A stretch of DNA of 64,000 nucleotides from Loripinus fragilis (Eukaryota > Mollusca > Bivalvia > Lucinida > Lucinidae), in assembly GCA_964019695.1 (NCBI GenBank), contig OZ026520.1, positions 91,950,913 through 92,014,912 on the forward strand, written 5' to 3'. Shown here one piece after another: positions 10,131-21,859 of this stretch. A program made the translations under genes and the position numbers. The notes under the pieces were generated by a model. The model did no database searches, was not told the DNA's origin, and saw nothing but the letters and a program-made list of their open reading frames with translations. Numbering within the stretch: the stretch's first letter is position 1; each line of letters opens with the position of its first letter.

Positions 10131-11689
10131 AATTAATTGCAATCAAAAGTATTGTTGCATAGGCTGGTTGACTTCCTTTTCAGGTTTTTATTGCTACCTA
10201 CCCAGTCTTGTAGTCTGTTACTTGTTTTTTGAGTAAATGAAATAAATGAGCATCATATGCCAAAATGTTGTGTCGTCATTGCCAGCTGAATGTCTGGATA
10301 TTGCAGTAATGCTAAAGCCATGTCATTGTTGACATAATTAGTGACATTCTTATTACATGAAAGCCCGCACATGGATAAATCATAGCAGAAACTGTTCCCA
10401 GCCTGGTTGGGAATCTAACTTGTGTGGTAATGGTACAAGACCAATGCTCTAACCTATGAACCGAGCCATTGACCCACCAACACATTTGTTGAAGATTGTT
10501 TATGAACCTGAATGCTATGTGCGATATAATGTGTGAATGAGATACACTGTACTCTGTGTGTGTGATATACTGTGTGTGCATGATATACCGTGTGCATGCG
10601 TGATATCCAAATGCCACAATCACAGACTGCAGACCAACCCACCGCACCTAACACCGAGCTAAAGGGCTGACTCAGTCCTGAATGCTATGTAGATAATGAG
10701 TAATCCTTTTTATCACATCGTATATATACTGTAAATTCGGAAATTTTTGTGATGGTTTTATTTTTGCGAAACTTCGCAGATTAGTGAAAATCAAACCCTC
10801 TAGAAATGGCAAAATCCCTCTGTTGTTTACTGGTGTAGATAAATAATGCCCTAGTCATGAATTTTTAACATCAGAAATATGTATGTTTGCGCTATTTGCG
10901 AAAATAAAATTCTCGCGAAAATATTCAAATTTACAGTAGTACTGGTTGAACCCAGGAAAATGCCCCATTGTTGACTGCATGGGATGTAATGCTTTCTTAA
11001 CAAACAAACTAATCCTTTTAAGAGCAGTGTCCTCTAACTCACCGGCTGTTTGCCTAAGGTTTGCTGAGTTACTATAAAGGCTAATAAGATATTCCAAATA
11101 CAATACATTTTCTTTCATATTTCTGAATGCAAGCATACTGGTATATGAAAAACAGCGTCCACTATCTTACTACGTCTGATATCTAGTTCTGGCGTTGAAC
11201 TTAGTAAACTTTGCCTTTTGATTCCTTGTTGTTGCTGAAAGCTTACGATATTGTATTTCGAGACATTTATTCAAGAACCCATTGTAATCAAGAGGAAATA
11301 TACTCAAAAGTGCTATGAATAACGATATGTTTTCATGACCCAAGCTAAAGTTTGGGGAAAACATTTTCTCATATTGACACCACAACAAAAGCATTGATCA
11401 CGAATGTTCGGATGATTCAGTGTATTTTTTCGATTCCTTGTTTTGTTGCTTTTTAACAAGATTGTAAATAACAAGCCTTTTTTTACATGAAACTGAAGAG
11501 AGATTTTTTGTCACTTCTGTAGTCTTGATTTGCGCTGTAAGGGTCTACAAGATTATCCATATATGTATGTCAGATAAAGGAATTTGAACAGTCTAATCTT
11601 AGTGTGGCATTCCCATTAAACTGTCTTTCAGTCATACAGAAATGTGCCAGTTCATGTATGTGAGATTTTGGTAGGGCACCTACGAAGGC

Positions 11690-11950
11690 TGAGATGAGTG
11701 CGAGCTTTCACATGAGTCTGGCTATAGCTTCCACTGCATTCACAGATTGAAACGGGCGACCCATCCTGGAACATCGTCCCAGCCCAAGTCATGACCCCCC
11801 CTCCCCCTCGAGAAGCAGTAAAGGTTGAGATGAGTGCAAGCTTTCACATGAGTCTGGCTATAGCTTCCACTGCATTCACAGATTGAAACGGGCGACCCCT
11901 CCTGGAACATCGTCCCAGCCCAAGTCATGACCCCCCCCTCGAGAAGCAGT
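11690..11950 (+). repeat. Tandem duplication, about 130 bp unit
   Basis: The two units both read GAGATGAGTGCRAGCTTTC, CACATGAGTCTGGCTATAGC, GATTGAAACGGGCGACCC, CTGGAACATCGTCCCAGCCC, AAGTCATGACCCCCC and CTCGAGAAGCAGT. The second starts near 11826. Very few differences, so it is recent. Confidence 0.9.
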
Positions 11951-12261
11951 TGGACCCCATCTGTAAAATAAGTTGATGACTTAAAAAGATAGACATTCTA
12001 CGAACTTTATCAGTTGGACCTGGATACCCCTGACGAAATTTTCTGATCCTGCGCATGCACTAGCTGCTACCAGTCATGACAAAACTGGACAGCTGACAAA
12101 ACTGGACAGCTGACACAACTGGATAGCTGTACATGCATCAGTATAGACACAAAGTTTTCTGCCTATAATGGCTGGTGCTGGAGGCCGGGCTGGTGATGCC
12201 TCAACCTTTGTCCACAGATAGTAGCTCAAGTACCAAGGTCACATCAAGACACAATATGACC

Positions 12262-12450
12262 ACTTGTTTAGATAAACAAAATATTTGAGCGTAAAATTGT
12301 AAATATTTTCTTACTCATCAGTTTTAACATTTGTTTTGGGTGCTCAAAAGAACCGTCTCATTGAGAGGGTTCTTTTGAGTACCCACAACATATGTTTTGG
12401 TTGAAAAATAAGGAAAAAATTTTTTTGTTGCACCCTCTTAACTTAAGACT
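12262..12450 (+). mobile_element. MITE, family A, nearly full F copy
   Basis: Full order present from GTTTAGATAAACAAA to GCACCCTCTTAAC. The centre AACCGTCTCATTGAGAGGGTT has one arm mismatch. Confidence 0.85.
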
Positions 12451-12927
12451 GAAAGATTATTGAAAAAGGCATTGCAATCCAAATCAAATAGTAAACAGAA
12501 ACAACGATACAGTCTATGTCTCAAAGCTACCTTATCAAGACATCATTCTGTCTTAAAACCTAAAATGGAAGTTTCAAAACAAATTTACCATTCAATATTT
12601 ATTTAATCAAGCATCTTCCTAAAGGAAGCAAGCTTAGTCCAGTTCAGTTGCTTGCTCAATACTGCTTTGCATGGTTTTTTAACTATTCACTCAACAAAGA
12701 CTCTAAATGGTGCAGTCTGATCAGATGTTTCAGTTTGCTTAACCGTTACTTTTTCTGATGTCCGGCTTATAATAAGAACAAGTTGACATTGTCTACGCAA
12801 TATCTGCAAGCCGACACAAGTGTCTTATGAAACGTTCCGCAAAATCAATAACCGTGTTGTTGATGTTTATTCAAGAAGACAAAGATGACAGGCTTATGGA
12901 ATTCGGTACAAGATCTTATTCTTGGGC

Positions 12928-13143
12928 TTAATCTTTCCTTGCTCAGTGTTGACTTGTGTTGTCTCCTGATGACCTTTTCAAACAGTTTGGACCCAGATCA
13001 GGACCGACATAATGTCGGTCCTGATCTGAATCCAATCTGTTTGACACTCTGATAGTGTTCCTGAAAGAATTTTAGATTTTTTTTTAGATAACGACAAAAA
13101 AAAAGCATGAAAAATTACCCAGCATGTAATTGCAAAGAGTTAA
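12928..13143. mobile_element. piggyBac-like MITE, family P (TTAA borders)
   Basis: Flanked by TTAA at 12928-12931 and 13140-13143. The left end is TTAATCTTTCCTTGCTCAG; the right end is TTACCCAGCATG...GCAAAGAGTTAA. The centre GATCAGGACCGACATAATG / TGTCGGTCCTGATC is a perfect palindrome. TTAA duplication with YYCTTT ends is the piggyBac hallmark; no transposase is present. Confidence 0.75.
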
Positions 13144-13198
13144 ATTCCTCTGTATCTTTTCTCTCACTTTTGGTTCACTTCTGCTTTTTAGCTCACCT

Positions 13199-13699
13199 GA
13201 TCCAAAGGCTCAAGTTGAGCTATTTTGATCGATCTTCCTGGTCCGTTGTGCATCTGTCCGTGGTCCATAAACTTTTTCTTTAAACGACATCTCCTGAACC
13301 ACTAGTCGAAATTTCAAATAACTTCACATGAATGTTCCCCACGATGCCCCCTTCCAAAATTGCATACATGGTTCTGCTCCACCCAACAGGAGGGCCACCA
13401 GAGCTCCAGATAAGATTTCTTTTAAACGACATCTCCTCCTGAACCACTGGCCCAAATTCAAAATAATTTCACAGAATTGCTCCTCATATTACCCTCTACC
13501 AAAATTGCATACATGGTTCTGCTCTCCTGAATAAAAGGCTGCCAGAGCTCTAGATAAGAAATATCTTTAGATAGCATTTCCTCCTGAACCACTGGTCCAA
13601 ATTCAAGAAAATTTCACAGAATTGTTCCTCATGATGCCTCCTGCTAAAATTGCACAAATGGTTCCACTCCACCAAACAAAGGGGCTGCCAGAGCTCTAG
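13199..13699 (+). mobile_element. Short TAGCTCACCTG element
   Basis: Starts TAGCTCACCTGATCCAAAGG and ends GCCAGAGCTCTAG. Inside are about three ~115 bp repeats with CATCTCCTCCTGAACCACTG, CCAAATTCAAAATAATTTCAC and AAAATTGCATACATGGTTC. It shares its ends with the longer elements at 15716 and 56677 but has a different interior. Confidence 0.8.
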
Positions 13700-13813
13700 T
13701 TTCTTTGTAGCCCATAATTTTGTCTTTACAAACTTATTTGGGGCGATTCCTTAAATGTGTGTTACAATATCAACTGAACTTGGGCCATTTTCAAAATGTA
13801 TTGCCCTACAGTT

Positions 13814-13960
13814 TTAACTCTTTGCGTGCTGGGTAATTTTTCATGTTTTTATCTTCTATTGACTTCAAAAAAAAATATTTCAGGAACACTATCAGAGTGT
13901 CAAACAGATTGGATCCAAATCAAGACAAACATTCTTTTGATGCTTTTTCCATTCTTTATG
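13814..13960 (+). mobile_element. Family P MITE, left half
   Basis: TTAACTCTTTGCGTGCTGGGTAATTTTTCATG, then CAGGAACACTATCAGAGTG and TCAAACAGATTGGATCC. The second half after the central palindrome is missing. Confidence 0.7.
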
Positions 13961-14053
13961 CTTTTATTTTTTTTGAAGAAGGTAAACTATCAGCCTCTAA
14001 TTGTTTTAACATAATTGAATGAAAGAAGAGTGTGACTTTCCATTTATATCTTA

Positions 14054-14517
14054 GGCCAGAATTTTTTTATTAGTTGATAAATTTACGAACCCTCCTACTG
14101 TAATTTTCCGGAAAGCAGGAAAAAAATAAAATTTATTTTCTAAAAAAATTTTTTTATTTTATCCGCCGACTCTAAATATTATTTGTTTTGTTGAAAAAAA
14201 AATGTATTTTTGAGGTTCTGTCTGTGTATTTTTGAGAGTGACACTGTTAAAAGTGATTGTCCTGTCCAGATTTTTAGGAAAATGATAAAATATTTAAAGA
14301 TTTAATTCAGACTGTTGGTTTACCTATTACTAGTTTTACTGTTTCTTAAAAAAAAATAAAATTTGAAAATATCAAAAAAAAAAAAAAAAAAAAAAAAGAT
14401 CTGAAAATGACCAGTTAACTGGTCATTTTCAGAGCTTTTTTATTTATTTTTTTCATCCGCACAACCATAAATCTGAAAAAAAATTCCCGTAAATCAACTA
14501 ATAAAAAAATTCTGGCC
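14054..14517 (+). mobile_element. GGCCAGAATTTTT MITE, copy 2 (intact, TTA duplication)
   Basis: Terminal inverted repeats of about 25 bp (GGCCAGAATTTTTTTATTAG / CTAATAAAAAAATTCTGGCC) are flanked by TTA at 14051-14053 and 14518-14520. The hairpin GAAAATGACCAGTTAACTGG lies inside, off centre after a run of A. A TWA target duplication suggests a PIF/Harbinger-type source; this is inferred. Confidence 0.85.
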
Positions 14518-15715
14518 TTAGCAACTGTAAATTGCCATCTCATAATATACCTTTTCCTGCCATTCACTCAGGAAAATTTTCATCTGCTCTCTCATCTGAT
14601 TATGAACTTTGATATAGCCTACATATGCTGTATCACTCTTTAAACATGCATGCATAGCTACCTAGAGTGGGGCAAGTGACCTGATCTTTGCTCTGAGCCT
14701 TCATCTTCTTCCACGCTTGATGTATGAGAGCTGTGAAGGCTGTGGTGAGACTGCCGGCGTGATGCTTTTTTGTGTGCAAGATATCTCATGAACTATAGTA
14801 GTGGGCAGATCGGAACCAAATTTGCATGATTCGAAGTTTATGTGACAATGGGGCATGATGAAGACTTTGTTAGGTTTTGGTGACCTTGTCCTAATTTTTA
14901 AGGTCAATGTTGAGCTAAATATGTCAAGTTTGAGCATTTGTGGTGGGGGTCATCTGAATTGGTATGATGACAATACTAGTTGATTGTTATGTTTGGATTT
15001 AATAAAACTTTTTTTCGCCCTGCTTATTTTTAGTGGCAGTTTTACATATTAATATAATTTTTGTACAAGATAGTGATGCCCAGGCAAAAAATAAATTTTC
15101 CTACTTCTCAGCTGAAACATATGTTGTGGGTACTGTTAAAACTGATCGGTAAGAAAATAATAACAATTTTACGCAAAAAATTTTTGTCCATCTAAACCTA
15201 TGCTGTTGCGTCACATCAGACAGGTCGATCTATAAAGTATATGACATGCGTAGGCAATCAGGAAGCTGTAACTATTAGGTCATAAACGTTTTGTGTTAAC
15301 TTGAAAATAGCCATATTATAGTTATATAATTATATTGTGACATCATACAAATAGTACAATCATATGACTGGTATCTCTAGAGGTCACCTCTGTCAACTGC
15401 ATGTATGTTTTAAAAGAGGAATTACGTCATCTGATAGGAGCTGAAAATGACAGTGCTCTGTCAATGCGACCAAATGGTTGCCTGACGTCACCATCTCATG
15501 AACTATAGTAGTGGGTGGATCGGAACCAAATTGGCATGAATATAAACTTTGTTAGGTTTCGGTGACCAGTTGCCCTAATTTTCAAGGTCAATGTGGAGCT
15601 AAGTATGTCAAGTTTGAGCATTTGTGGTGGGGGTGATCGGTTTCTGTCTTATGACAATACTAGTTGATTCTAATGTTTGGATTTTATAAAACTTTTGTTT
15701 CTGCCTGCTAATTTT

Positions 15716-17399
15716 TAGCTCACCTGAGCCGAAGGCTCCGAGGTGAGCTATTAGTATACCAGTGACTCCGGCGTCCGTCCGTCCGTCGTCCGTCCGTCCG
15801 TCAACATTTTCAAACATCTTCTCCTCTGAAACCACTGGGCCAATTGAACTCAAATTTCATATGGAGACTCCTTAGGATGGGGGAACGAAAGTTTGTTCAA
15901 ATGTTCCTGGTCACATGACCAAGATGGCCGCCATGCCCATATATGGTAAAAACCCTTTAAAAATCTTCTTCTCCAGAACCAGAAGGCCGATGACCTTGGG
16001 ACTTGGTATGTAGCATCAGGGATGTCGGGCCTACCAAGTTTGTTCAAACAATGATCCTAGGTTGACCTTGATCTACTTAACGTCAAGGTCAAATTTGCTT
16101 CCTAATAGATTTAAATGGGAATTTTTTTGAAAAGTTGATTTTTTGAATACTGTTAAAGCCAAAGTAATTATTCTTACTTGATATGTTGAAACTAATGAGA
16201 CAATGGCTATAAATAAGTTTCAAAGGTCAAGGTTGACCTTTGCCCTTTCAGCCAAGGTCGCTCATATTGTGGTCCCATCAATATATTAAAACATAGTTTC
16301 CTCACAAACCATTGGCCCAATTGAGCTCAAATTTCATATGAAGACTCCTTATGATAAGTCAGCCAAAATTTAACAAAATATTATGGTCACATGACAAAGA
16401 TGGCCGCCACGCCAATATATGGTAAAAACCTTTTAAAAATCTTCTTCTCCAGAACCAGAAGGCCAGTGACCTTGAGACTTGGTATGTAGTATTGGGGATG
16501 TGGGGCCTGCCTAGTTTGTTCAAATGATGATCCTAGGATGACCTTGACCTACTTAACGTCAAGGTCAAGTTTGCTTCCTAATGCATTTGAATGGAAAATT
16601 GAATTGAAAAGTTGATTTTTTGAATACTGTGGAAGCCAAAGTCATTATTCTCACTTGATATGTTCAATCTAGTGGCTATAGATAAGTTTCAAAGGTCAAG
16701 GTTGATCTTTGACCTTTCAGCAAAGGTGGCTTATATTGGAGTCCCATCAACATATTAAAACATAGTTTTCTCAGACAATTCTTGGCCAATTGAAACCAAA
16801 TTTCATATGACAACTCCTTATGATTGGTTAGCCAAAACTTATACAAATTGTTATGGTCAAATGACTAACATGGCCACCATGCCCATATATGGTAAAAACT
16901 CTTTAAATCTCTTCTTCTCTGGAACCAAGAGGCCATTGGCTTTGGGACTTGGTATGTAGGATTGGGGATGTGGGCCCTACCAGGTTAGCACAAATGATAA
17001 ATCTAGGTTGACCTTGACTTACTTGATGGCAAGGTCAAATTTGATTCCTTATGCATTTATATGGAGAAAATCTTAAAATGTTCATTTTCTATAACTGAGC
17101 CGAATTCATTAAAGTTAAACCTATTGAGACAATGGTTAATTAAGTACCAAATGTCAAGCTGACCTGTGACCTTTTATCCAAGGCCACTCATTTGGACTGC
17201 CACATACCTATCTAGACATCTTTTTCACAGAAATCACTGGGCTGTTTGATGGATTATTCATTAGATTGTTTAGGTCACTTGACCAAAATATATATGGTAA
17301 AAACAAAATTTGTTCCATAATAAGCTGTAGTTAACCTTGACCTATTTTAACATTATTAAGAAGATCAGGTGAGCGCCTCAGGACCTTCAGGTCCTCTAG
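15716..17399 (+). mobile_element. Long TAGCTCACCTG element, copy 1 (uninterrupted)
   Basis: Ends are TAGCTCACCTGAGCCGAAGG and GGACCTTCAGGTCCTCTAG. The 5' part has CGTCCGTCCGTCC. The body has about three ~465 bp repeats, each with CAAATTTCATATG.AGACTCC, GGTCACATGACCAAGATGG, CATATATGGTAAAAACC, CTTCTTCTCCAGAACCAGAA, GTTGACCTTGACCTACTTAA and AAGGTTGACCTTTGACC. No long ORF; a ~65-codon minus-strand ORF recurs in each internal repeat. Similar elements are common in bivalves as far as I know. The class is unclear: ends with no long inverted repeat could fit a Helitron-like element, but the CTAG terminus is only suggestive. Confidence 0.85.
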
Positions 17400-17435
17400 T
17401 TATATTAGTGGCAGGATAGTGATGCGCAGGCAAAA

Positions 17436-17590
17436 AATTATTTTTCATATTTCTCAATTCGAAACAAATGTTGTGGGTACTCAAAATGAGACGGTTCTTT
17501 ACAGCACCCAAAACATATGTAAAAACTGATTGGTAAGAAAATAATTACAATTTTATGCTCAAAATTTTTGTTTATCTAAACCTATAATCA
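17436..17590 (-). mobile_element. MITE, family A, R copy, centre deleted
   Basis: AAATGTTGTGGGTACTCAAA joins almost directly to TGAGACGGTTCTTTACAGC. The 3' flank AATTTTTGTTTATCTAAACC is intact. The equivalent copy in duplication unit 1 (15104-15205) has lost even more. Confidence 0.75.
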
Positions 17591-18397
17591 ATAAGAATTA
17601 TGACATGTGTAAAGACAATCACAAAGCTGTAACTATTGGGTCATAAACGTGTTATCGTAGCTTGAAAATAGCTACATTAGTTATATAATGGTATTCTGAC
17701 ATCATACAAATTGTGCAATCATTTGACAGTATCTCTAGAGGTCACCTCTGTCATCTGCATCTATGTTTTAAAAGAGGAATTACGTCATCTCATAGGAGCT
17801 GAAAATGACAGTGCACTGTCCCTGTGACCAAATTGTTGCCTGACGTCATCATTTACTTACCTAGAAAACTGTGGGAGGCATGAGAGACAGCGATTGCGTA
17901 AGATTTGCCGTACATCTGACCAGGCCAGAATATTTTTGACAGCTCATTTAAGTCATATCTCTTTAATAAGCATACGTATGACAAAACCAGCTGTCCGCTT
18001 GCATGTGGAAGTAATCCATGAGCTAAAGCTTGTGGATTACCTCCAATACAGGTGGACAACCATAGTACAACTATTTTACACCACCTACATCATACACCAT
18101 TTTAGATATTGCGCCTTACGAGATATTTCATACTAAAGTTGGCAAGGATTGCTTAAAATGACATATACATCTATCCGTAGGATCAGAGTAGTTTGTGCTT
18201 ATATAGTTTGTTCAACCAAACTGTTGGCAGGAAAAGAAAAAAAATATATAAATGAGTTGACTGCTAATGTTAAGAATTATTCTGCAAAAAATTAATTAAA
18301 TTTTTCACCAGTTTGCATCAGATTTCAATGAAGAATTATTGTAATATCACTGGTATTGAAATGTGATCAGTTCAATGTATCAATAGGATGACAGATA

Positions 18398-18560
18398 CAC
18401 AAATTTTTTAGCGTAAAAATGTGACAATTTCCTTACCCATCAGTTTTAACGTAATGTTTTGGGCGCTCAAAAGAACCGTCTCATTGAGACGGTTCTTTTG
18501 AGTACCCACAACATATGTATTTGTTGAGAAATAAGCACATTATTTTTTGACTATCAGTAA
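18398..18560 (+). mobile_element. MITE, family A, F copy with perfect centre
   Basis: The centre AACCGTCTCATTGAGACGGTT is perfect, in a 36 bp hairpin CTCAAAAGAACC...GGTTCTTTTGAG. Left flank TTAGCGTAAAAATGTGACAA. Confidence 0.85.
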
Positions 18561-18597
18561 CATGAGTAACCAATATTCATGGGATATCATATCATTT

Positions 18598-18752
18598 CTT
18601 AATGGACCCAGATCAGGACCGACTGAACATCTGTCCTGATCTAGATCCAAACCGTTTGGCACTCTGATAGTGTTCCTGAGTTAATTTTTTGAAAAAGTCA
18701 GCAGACGACAACAAAAGCATGAAAAATTACCCAGCATGCTATGAGATAAAAA
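18598..18752. mobile_element. Family P MITE, right part
   Basis: GGACCCAGATCAGGACCGAC, then TGTCCTGATC, TCTGATAGTGTTCCTGA, GTCAGCAGACGACAA and AAAATTACCCAGCATGC. Left terminus missing. Confidence 0.7.
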
Positions 18753-19195
18753 ATTGTCTCATATTCTGCATATTGTGACGAGACTATTGTCAAAGCATTG
18801 TAACAGTCACAAATGGTTGTGTTTTGGGCTTTTTGTCAGAATCAAGTCAAGGTCAATGAAATAAGCTGTGAAACATGGATTGTTATAATAATGATAACAG
18901 AAATATTTTAGAATGTTCAGAAATTTGAGTACCCAAAAATGTTATGGATTGATGCTTCAAACATGACGAAGGGCCATTTATACAAGATAAGTCTATGATA
19001 GACTTGTTGAAAGTGTCCCGATGAAGAACTTGATCGCTTCTCTGATTGACAATCTGAAGCGTGTAAATTAGCTCAGACATGACATACTCCGCAGACAGAA
19101 GATTATCACTGCAATTCTGCCATTTATCTGGAATGTCACAGGATTCTTGTTTTACCAGAACCAGCTGGCCTCAAGGTTATAGAACTTTATTCATG

Positions 19196-19388
19196 CTCTA
19201 CTCAACTGAGCATGAAATTTTTCTTGCTCTTAAATGTTAAAATGCCAACACTTGTTGGCATTTTAACATTTATTAGCAGGATAAATACACCAACTAAGAG
19301 TTTGACAGTAAGAAAAAATATTATTTTTCAGCATTTTAGCTTTTTTAGCAGTTGAAATTTCATGCTCAGCTGAGTTGAGCAAGAAAAA
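19196..19388. mobile_element. Fold-back MITE with TGCTCTACTCAACTGAGCATG ends
   Basis: The ends TGCTCTACTCAACTGAGCATG and CATGCTCAGCTGAGTTGAGC are inverted and each is internally near-palindromic. The inner hairpin AAATGTTAAAATGCCAACAC / TTGTTGGCATTTTAACATTT is perfect over about 19 bp per arm. Confidence 0.8.
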
Positions 19389-19494
19389 AAAAACTGTCCA
19401 AATGAGACCTGAAACACATGTTTAAGTTAATGGGTAAGAAAATAATTACAATTTAATGCTAAAGAATTCCTTACCTGTGGACCTATAAGAACAT

Positions 19495-19942
19495 AACCCT
19501 TTTTACATTGACCCTTTTCATATGGACCCTTTCCCATTGACCCTTTTCACATTGACCCTTTACATAGTGACTCTTTTCACATTGACCCTTTACATAGTGA
19601 CCCTTTTCATATTGACCCTTTCCCTTCTGACCCTTTTTGCATTGACCCTTTTCATAGTGACCCTTTTCCCATTGACCCTTTTCCCATTGGCCCTTTTCCC
19701 ATTGACCCTTTTCCCATTGACCCTTTTCCCATAGACCTTTTCCCATTGACCCTTTTCCCATTGACCCTTTACATAGTGACCCTTTTTCACATTGACCCTT
19801 TTCACATTGACCCTTTCCCCATTGACCCTTGTTCCCACTGACACTTTTCCCATTGACCCTTTTCCCATTGGCCCTTTACATAGTGACCCTTTTCCCATTG
19901 ACCCTTTTCCCATTGGCCCTTTCCCCATTGACCCTTTTCCCA
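19495..19942 (+). repeat. 15 bp minisatellite (CCCTTTTCCCATTGA)
   Basis: About 29 units, with variants TTTACATAGTGA and TTTTCACATTGA. The period is a multiple of three, so frames stay open on both strands. This explains the repetitive GKRVNGKRVNG-type ORFs (92 and 118 codons, minus strand), which are not genes. Confidence 0.95.
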
Positions 19943-20129
19943 CCACTAATGACTTGTCATCTGCTCTCTCATTTGTTTACCTCCATGAAAACATGTAGGT
20001 TTAAGTGCACTTGAATATATGCAGCAGACGTAAAAGGCAGACAGAATTTTCAGAACGCAAAAATTGTGGTGGGATAAGGGTTTAAAACATAGGTGTTTGG
20101 TACTCATTGGAGAAAAAAATATATTGAGG

Positions 20130-20290
20130 GCCTATTGAGTACCTTCTATGAGTGCTCATGCTTTAATGACTTTATTAAACAAGTCGAGGAAAAGAGATAA
20201 AATGTGAGGCTTGCAAAGTATTTTATTGCTTTTTTGCAACACGTTTATGAAGGATTCTATTTATCATATGACATTATATAAAATTGCTTT
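20130..20290 (-). mobile_element. Family D MITE, inverted partial copy
   Basis: Reads TGAGTGCTCATG, TTATTAAACAAGTCGAGGAA, AAGAGATAAAATG and TTCTATTTATCATATGACAT, the reverse order of 25590-25925. Confidence 0.7.
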
Positions 20291-20424
20291 GAAATTGCAT
20301 TTTTGGCATGAAAACGTTTTGTCATTATGTTTACAATGTTATTATGGACATCATTGCATAAGGTTACCATTTATGTAAACCACTTGATGTTTATCGATTT
20401 ATAGAAGTAGACAATTTCAGATAC

Positions 20425-20653
20425 TACTGTCCTGCCAGCCAAGAGTGACAGTGGCATCATGTTTTGTTTACAAAGTTGTCAGGACTTAGAATCAATAGAT
20501 CACTTGTGTATTAATCCTATCTGCAGGATAGGATTAATACAGGAGTGAGCTATTGATTCGCATTAGCTCAAGTGGAGTGTACAAGTTAATGTTCTACTTA
20601 ACAATTGTAAACCAAACACAATGTCACTGTCACTCTTGGCTGGCAGGACAGTA
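20425..20653. mobile_element. MITE with 28 bp perfect TIRs (TACTGTCCTGCCAGCC)
   Basis: Ends TACTGTCCTGCCAGCCAAGA and TCTTGGCTGGCAGGACAGTA continue into GTGACAGTG / CACTGTCAC with no mismatch. The inner hairpin TATTAATCCTATCTGCAGGA / TAGGATTAATA lies at the centre. Terminal TA dinucleotides suggest a Tc1/mariner-type source. Confidence 0.85.
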
Positions 20654-20982
20654 CTTCCAGAAATATTATTCTTAGTGTTGTGAGATTACCGAATGAACGT
20701 TCCACATTTTAAGTTATCAAAACTTCTTATAACAGACTATCAGTTGTATTTAATGGAATTTAAACATCAGTCTGTCGTCTGTTTGGCAGCTGACTGTAGG
20801 TACTATCTAGGAACTTGTTAACAAGATTTTTAGTTTATTTCTTCAAAGTTTTTGTTAAGATACTTGGCAGCCAACAGCATTTCTAATACTGTAAACATAA
20901 AAAGTTTGAAAAAAAAACGCAAGAAAAGAAAATAACCCTAAAAACTATTGGCACCACCCAGAATGGGGCATTTTATTAGGGC

Positions 20983-21192
20983 TACAGTAAAACCTGTGTA
21001 AAACGGCCATTCTCAAAAAGGCCAAAAATTGGTTTTCAAGACCAATTATCGCTAAATGCAGGTCAAAAGTATTGCAGAATGCTCCAAGGGGAGCATTCTG
21101 CAATACTTTTGATCTTCATTAAGCTACCACTTGTCATTACGACCTTTGTTTTATCTATTTTTGAGTGTCCGTTTTACACAGGTTTTACTGTA
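20983..21192. mobile_element. MITE, family T (TACAGTAAAACCTGT)
   Basis: Family layout: outer TIR TACAGTAAAACCTGTGTAAA with its inverse at the other end, then CAAGACCAATTATCGCTTAA, and a central ~50 bp hairpin CAAAAGTATTGCAGAATGCT / AGCATTCTGCAATACTTTTG. TA ends and CAGT..AACC termini point to a Tc1/mariner-type source. This copy is complete. Confidence 0.9.
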
Positions 21193-21599
21193 CTTAAAGA
21201 CAGGGAGTACTATAAAAGGCAAAATAAGCCACCCATTCTCATAAATCCAATAACAGTCAAAGTGTCAACATCTACTGCCTCCTTTAGCTGATATCTCTAA
21301 TTTGATTGGCTGGTCAAAATTACCTGTGATATGATTGACAGCTCTTATCAGCTCAGTGATCATGCTGCTGATCAGCTAGACCAGGCCAGTGGTCTAATCT
21401 AATCTGACAGTAGCTATGCTCCACCTACTAAACTGCCTCAAATAGATAGCCACTCCCCTGACAGGTATACAAAGTAATTTTCTTGTACAAGAAAAAATGG
21501 CCAAGAAAAAATGATATAATGAAGCGTATTCACTGTACAAGAATTGTTGTGACTAAATTTCCAAGTTTTTTGTGGAAAGCTGCATCATTACAGTTACTA

Positions 21600-21800
21600 T
21601 ACAGTAAAACCTGTGTAAAACGGCCACTATAAATAGACAAAACAAAGATCTGTATGACAAATGCTAGCTAAATGAAGGTCAAAAGTATTGCAGAATGCTC
21701 TCCCTGGAGCATTCTGCAATACTTTTGACCTGCATTAAGCAATAATTGGTCTTGAAAAACAATTTTTTGAGAGAGGCTGTTTTACGCAGGTTTTACTGTA
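21600..21800. mobile_element. MITE, family T, complete
   Basis: Complete copy in the opposite orientation to 20983-21192 and only 400 bp from it. Central loop CTCTCCCTGGAG. Confidence 0.9.
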
Positions 21801-21859
21801 CTATTCCTCTCTTTATTCTTGTACTGACTCCCTTGACATTCCAAATGACATAGTTCTCT

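Larger units (their letters stand above)
14757..17870 (+). repeat. Segmental tandem duplication, later split by an insertion
   Basis: Unit 1 is about 14757-15490; unit 2 is about 15491-17870. Shared landmarks in order: ATCTCATGAACTATAGTAG (14784, 15493), AGTTTGAGCATTTGTGGTGG, GACAATACTAGTTGATT, GATAGTGATGC.CAGGCAAA (15071, 17414), AGAGGTCACCTCTGTCA (15378, 17735), AGAGGAATTACGTCATCT and GTTGCCTGACGTCA. Unit 2 is longer only because of the TAGCTCACCTG element at 15716-17399. Both units also hold a decayed family A MITE. Confidence 0.9.

Noticed and set aside
15850..16047. Recurrent ~65-codon minus-strand ORF (also at 57274-57471 and 57750-57947) with SSAFWFWRRRFLKGFYHIWA
   Set aside because: It recurs because it lies in the internal repeat of the TAGCTCACCTG elements; copies have shifted starts and ends and no conserved context.
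19483..19946. Minus-strand ORFs of 92 and 118 codons rich in GKRVNG/KGQWEKG
   Set aside because: They are the translation of the 15 bp minisatellite in different frames; no start context or non-repetitive part.
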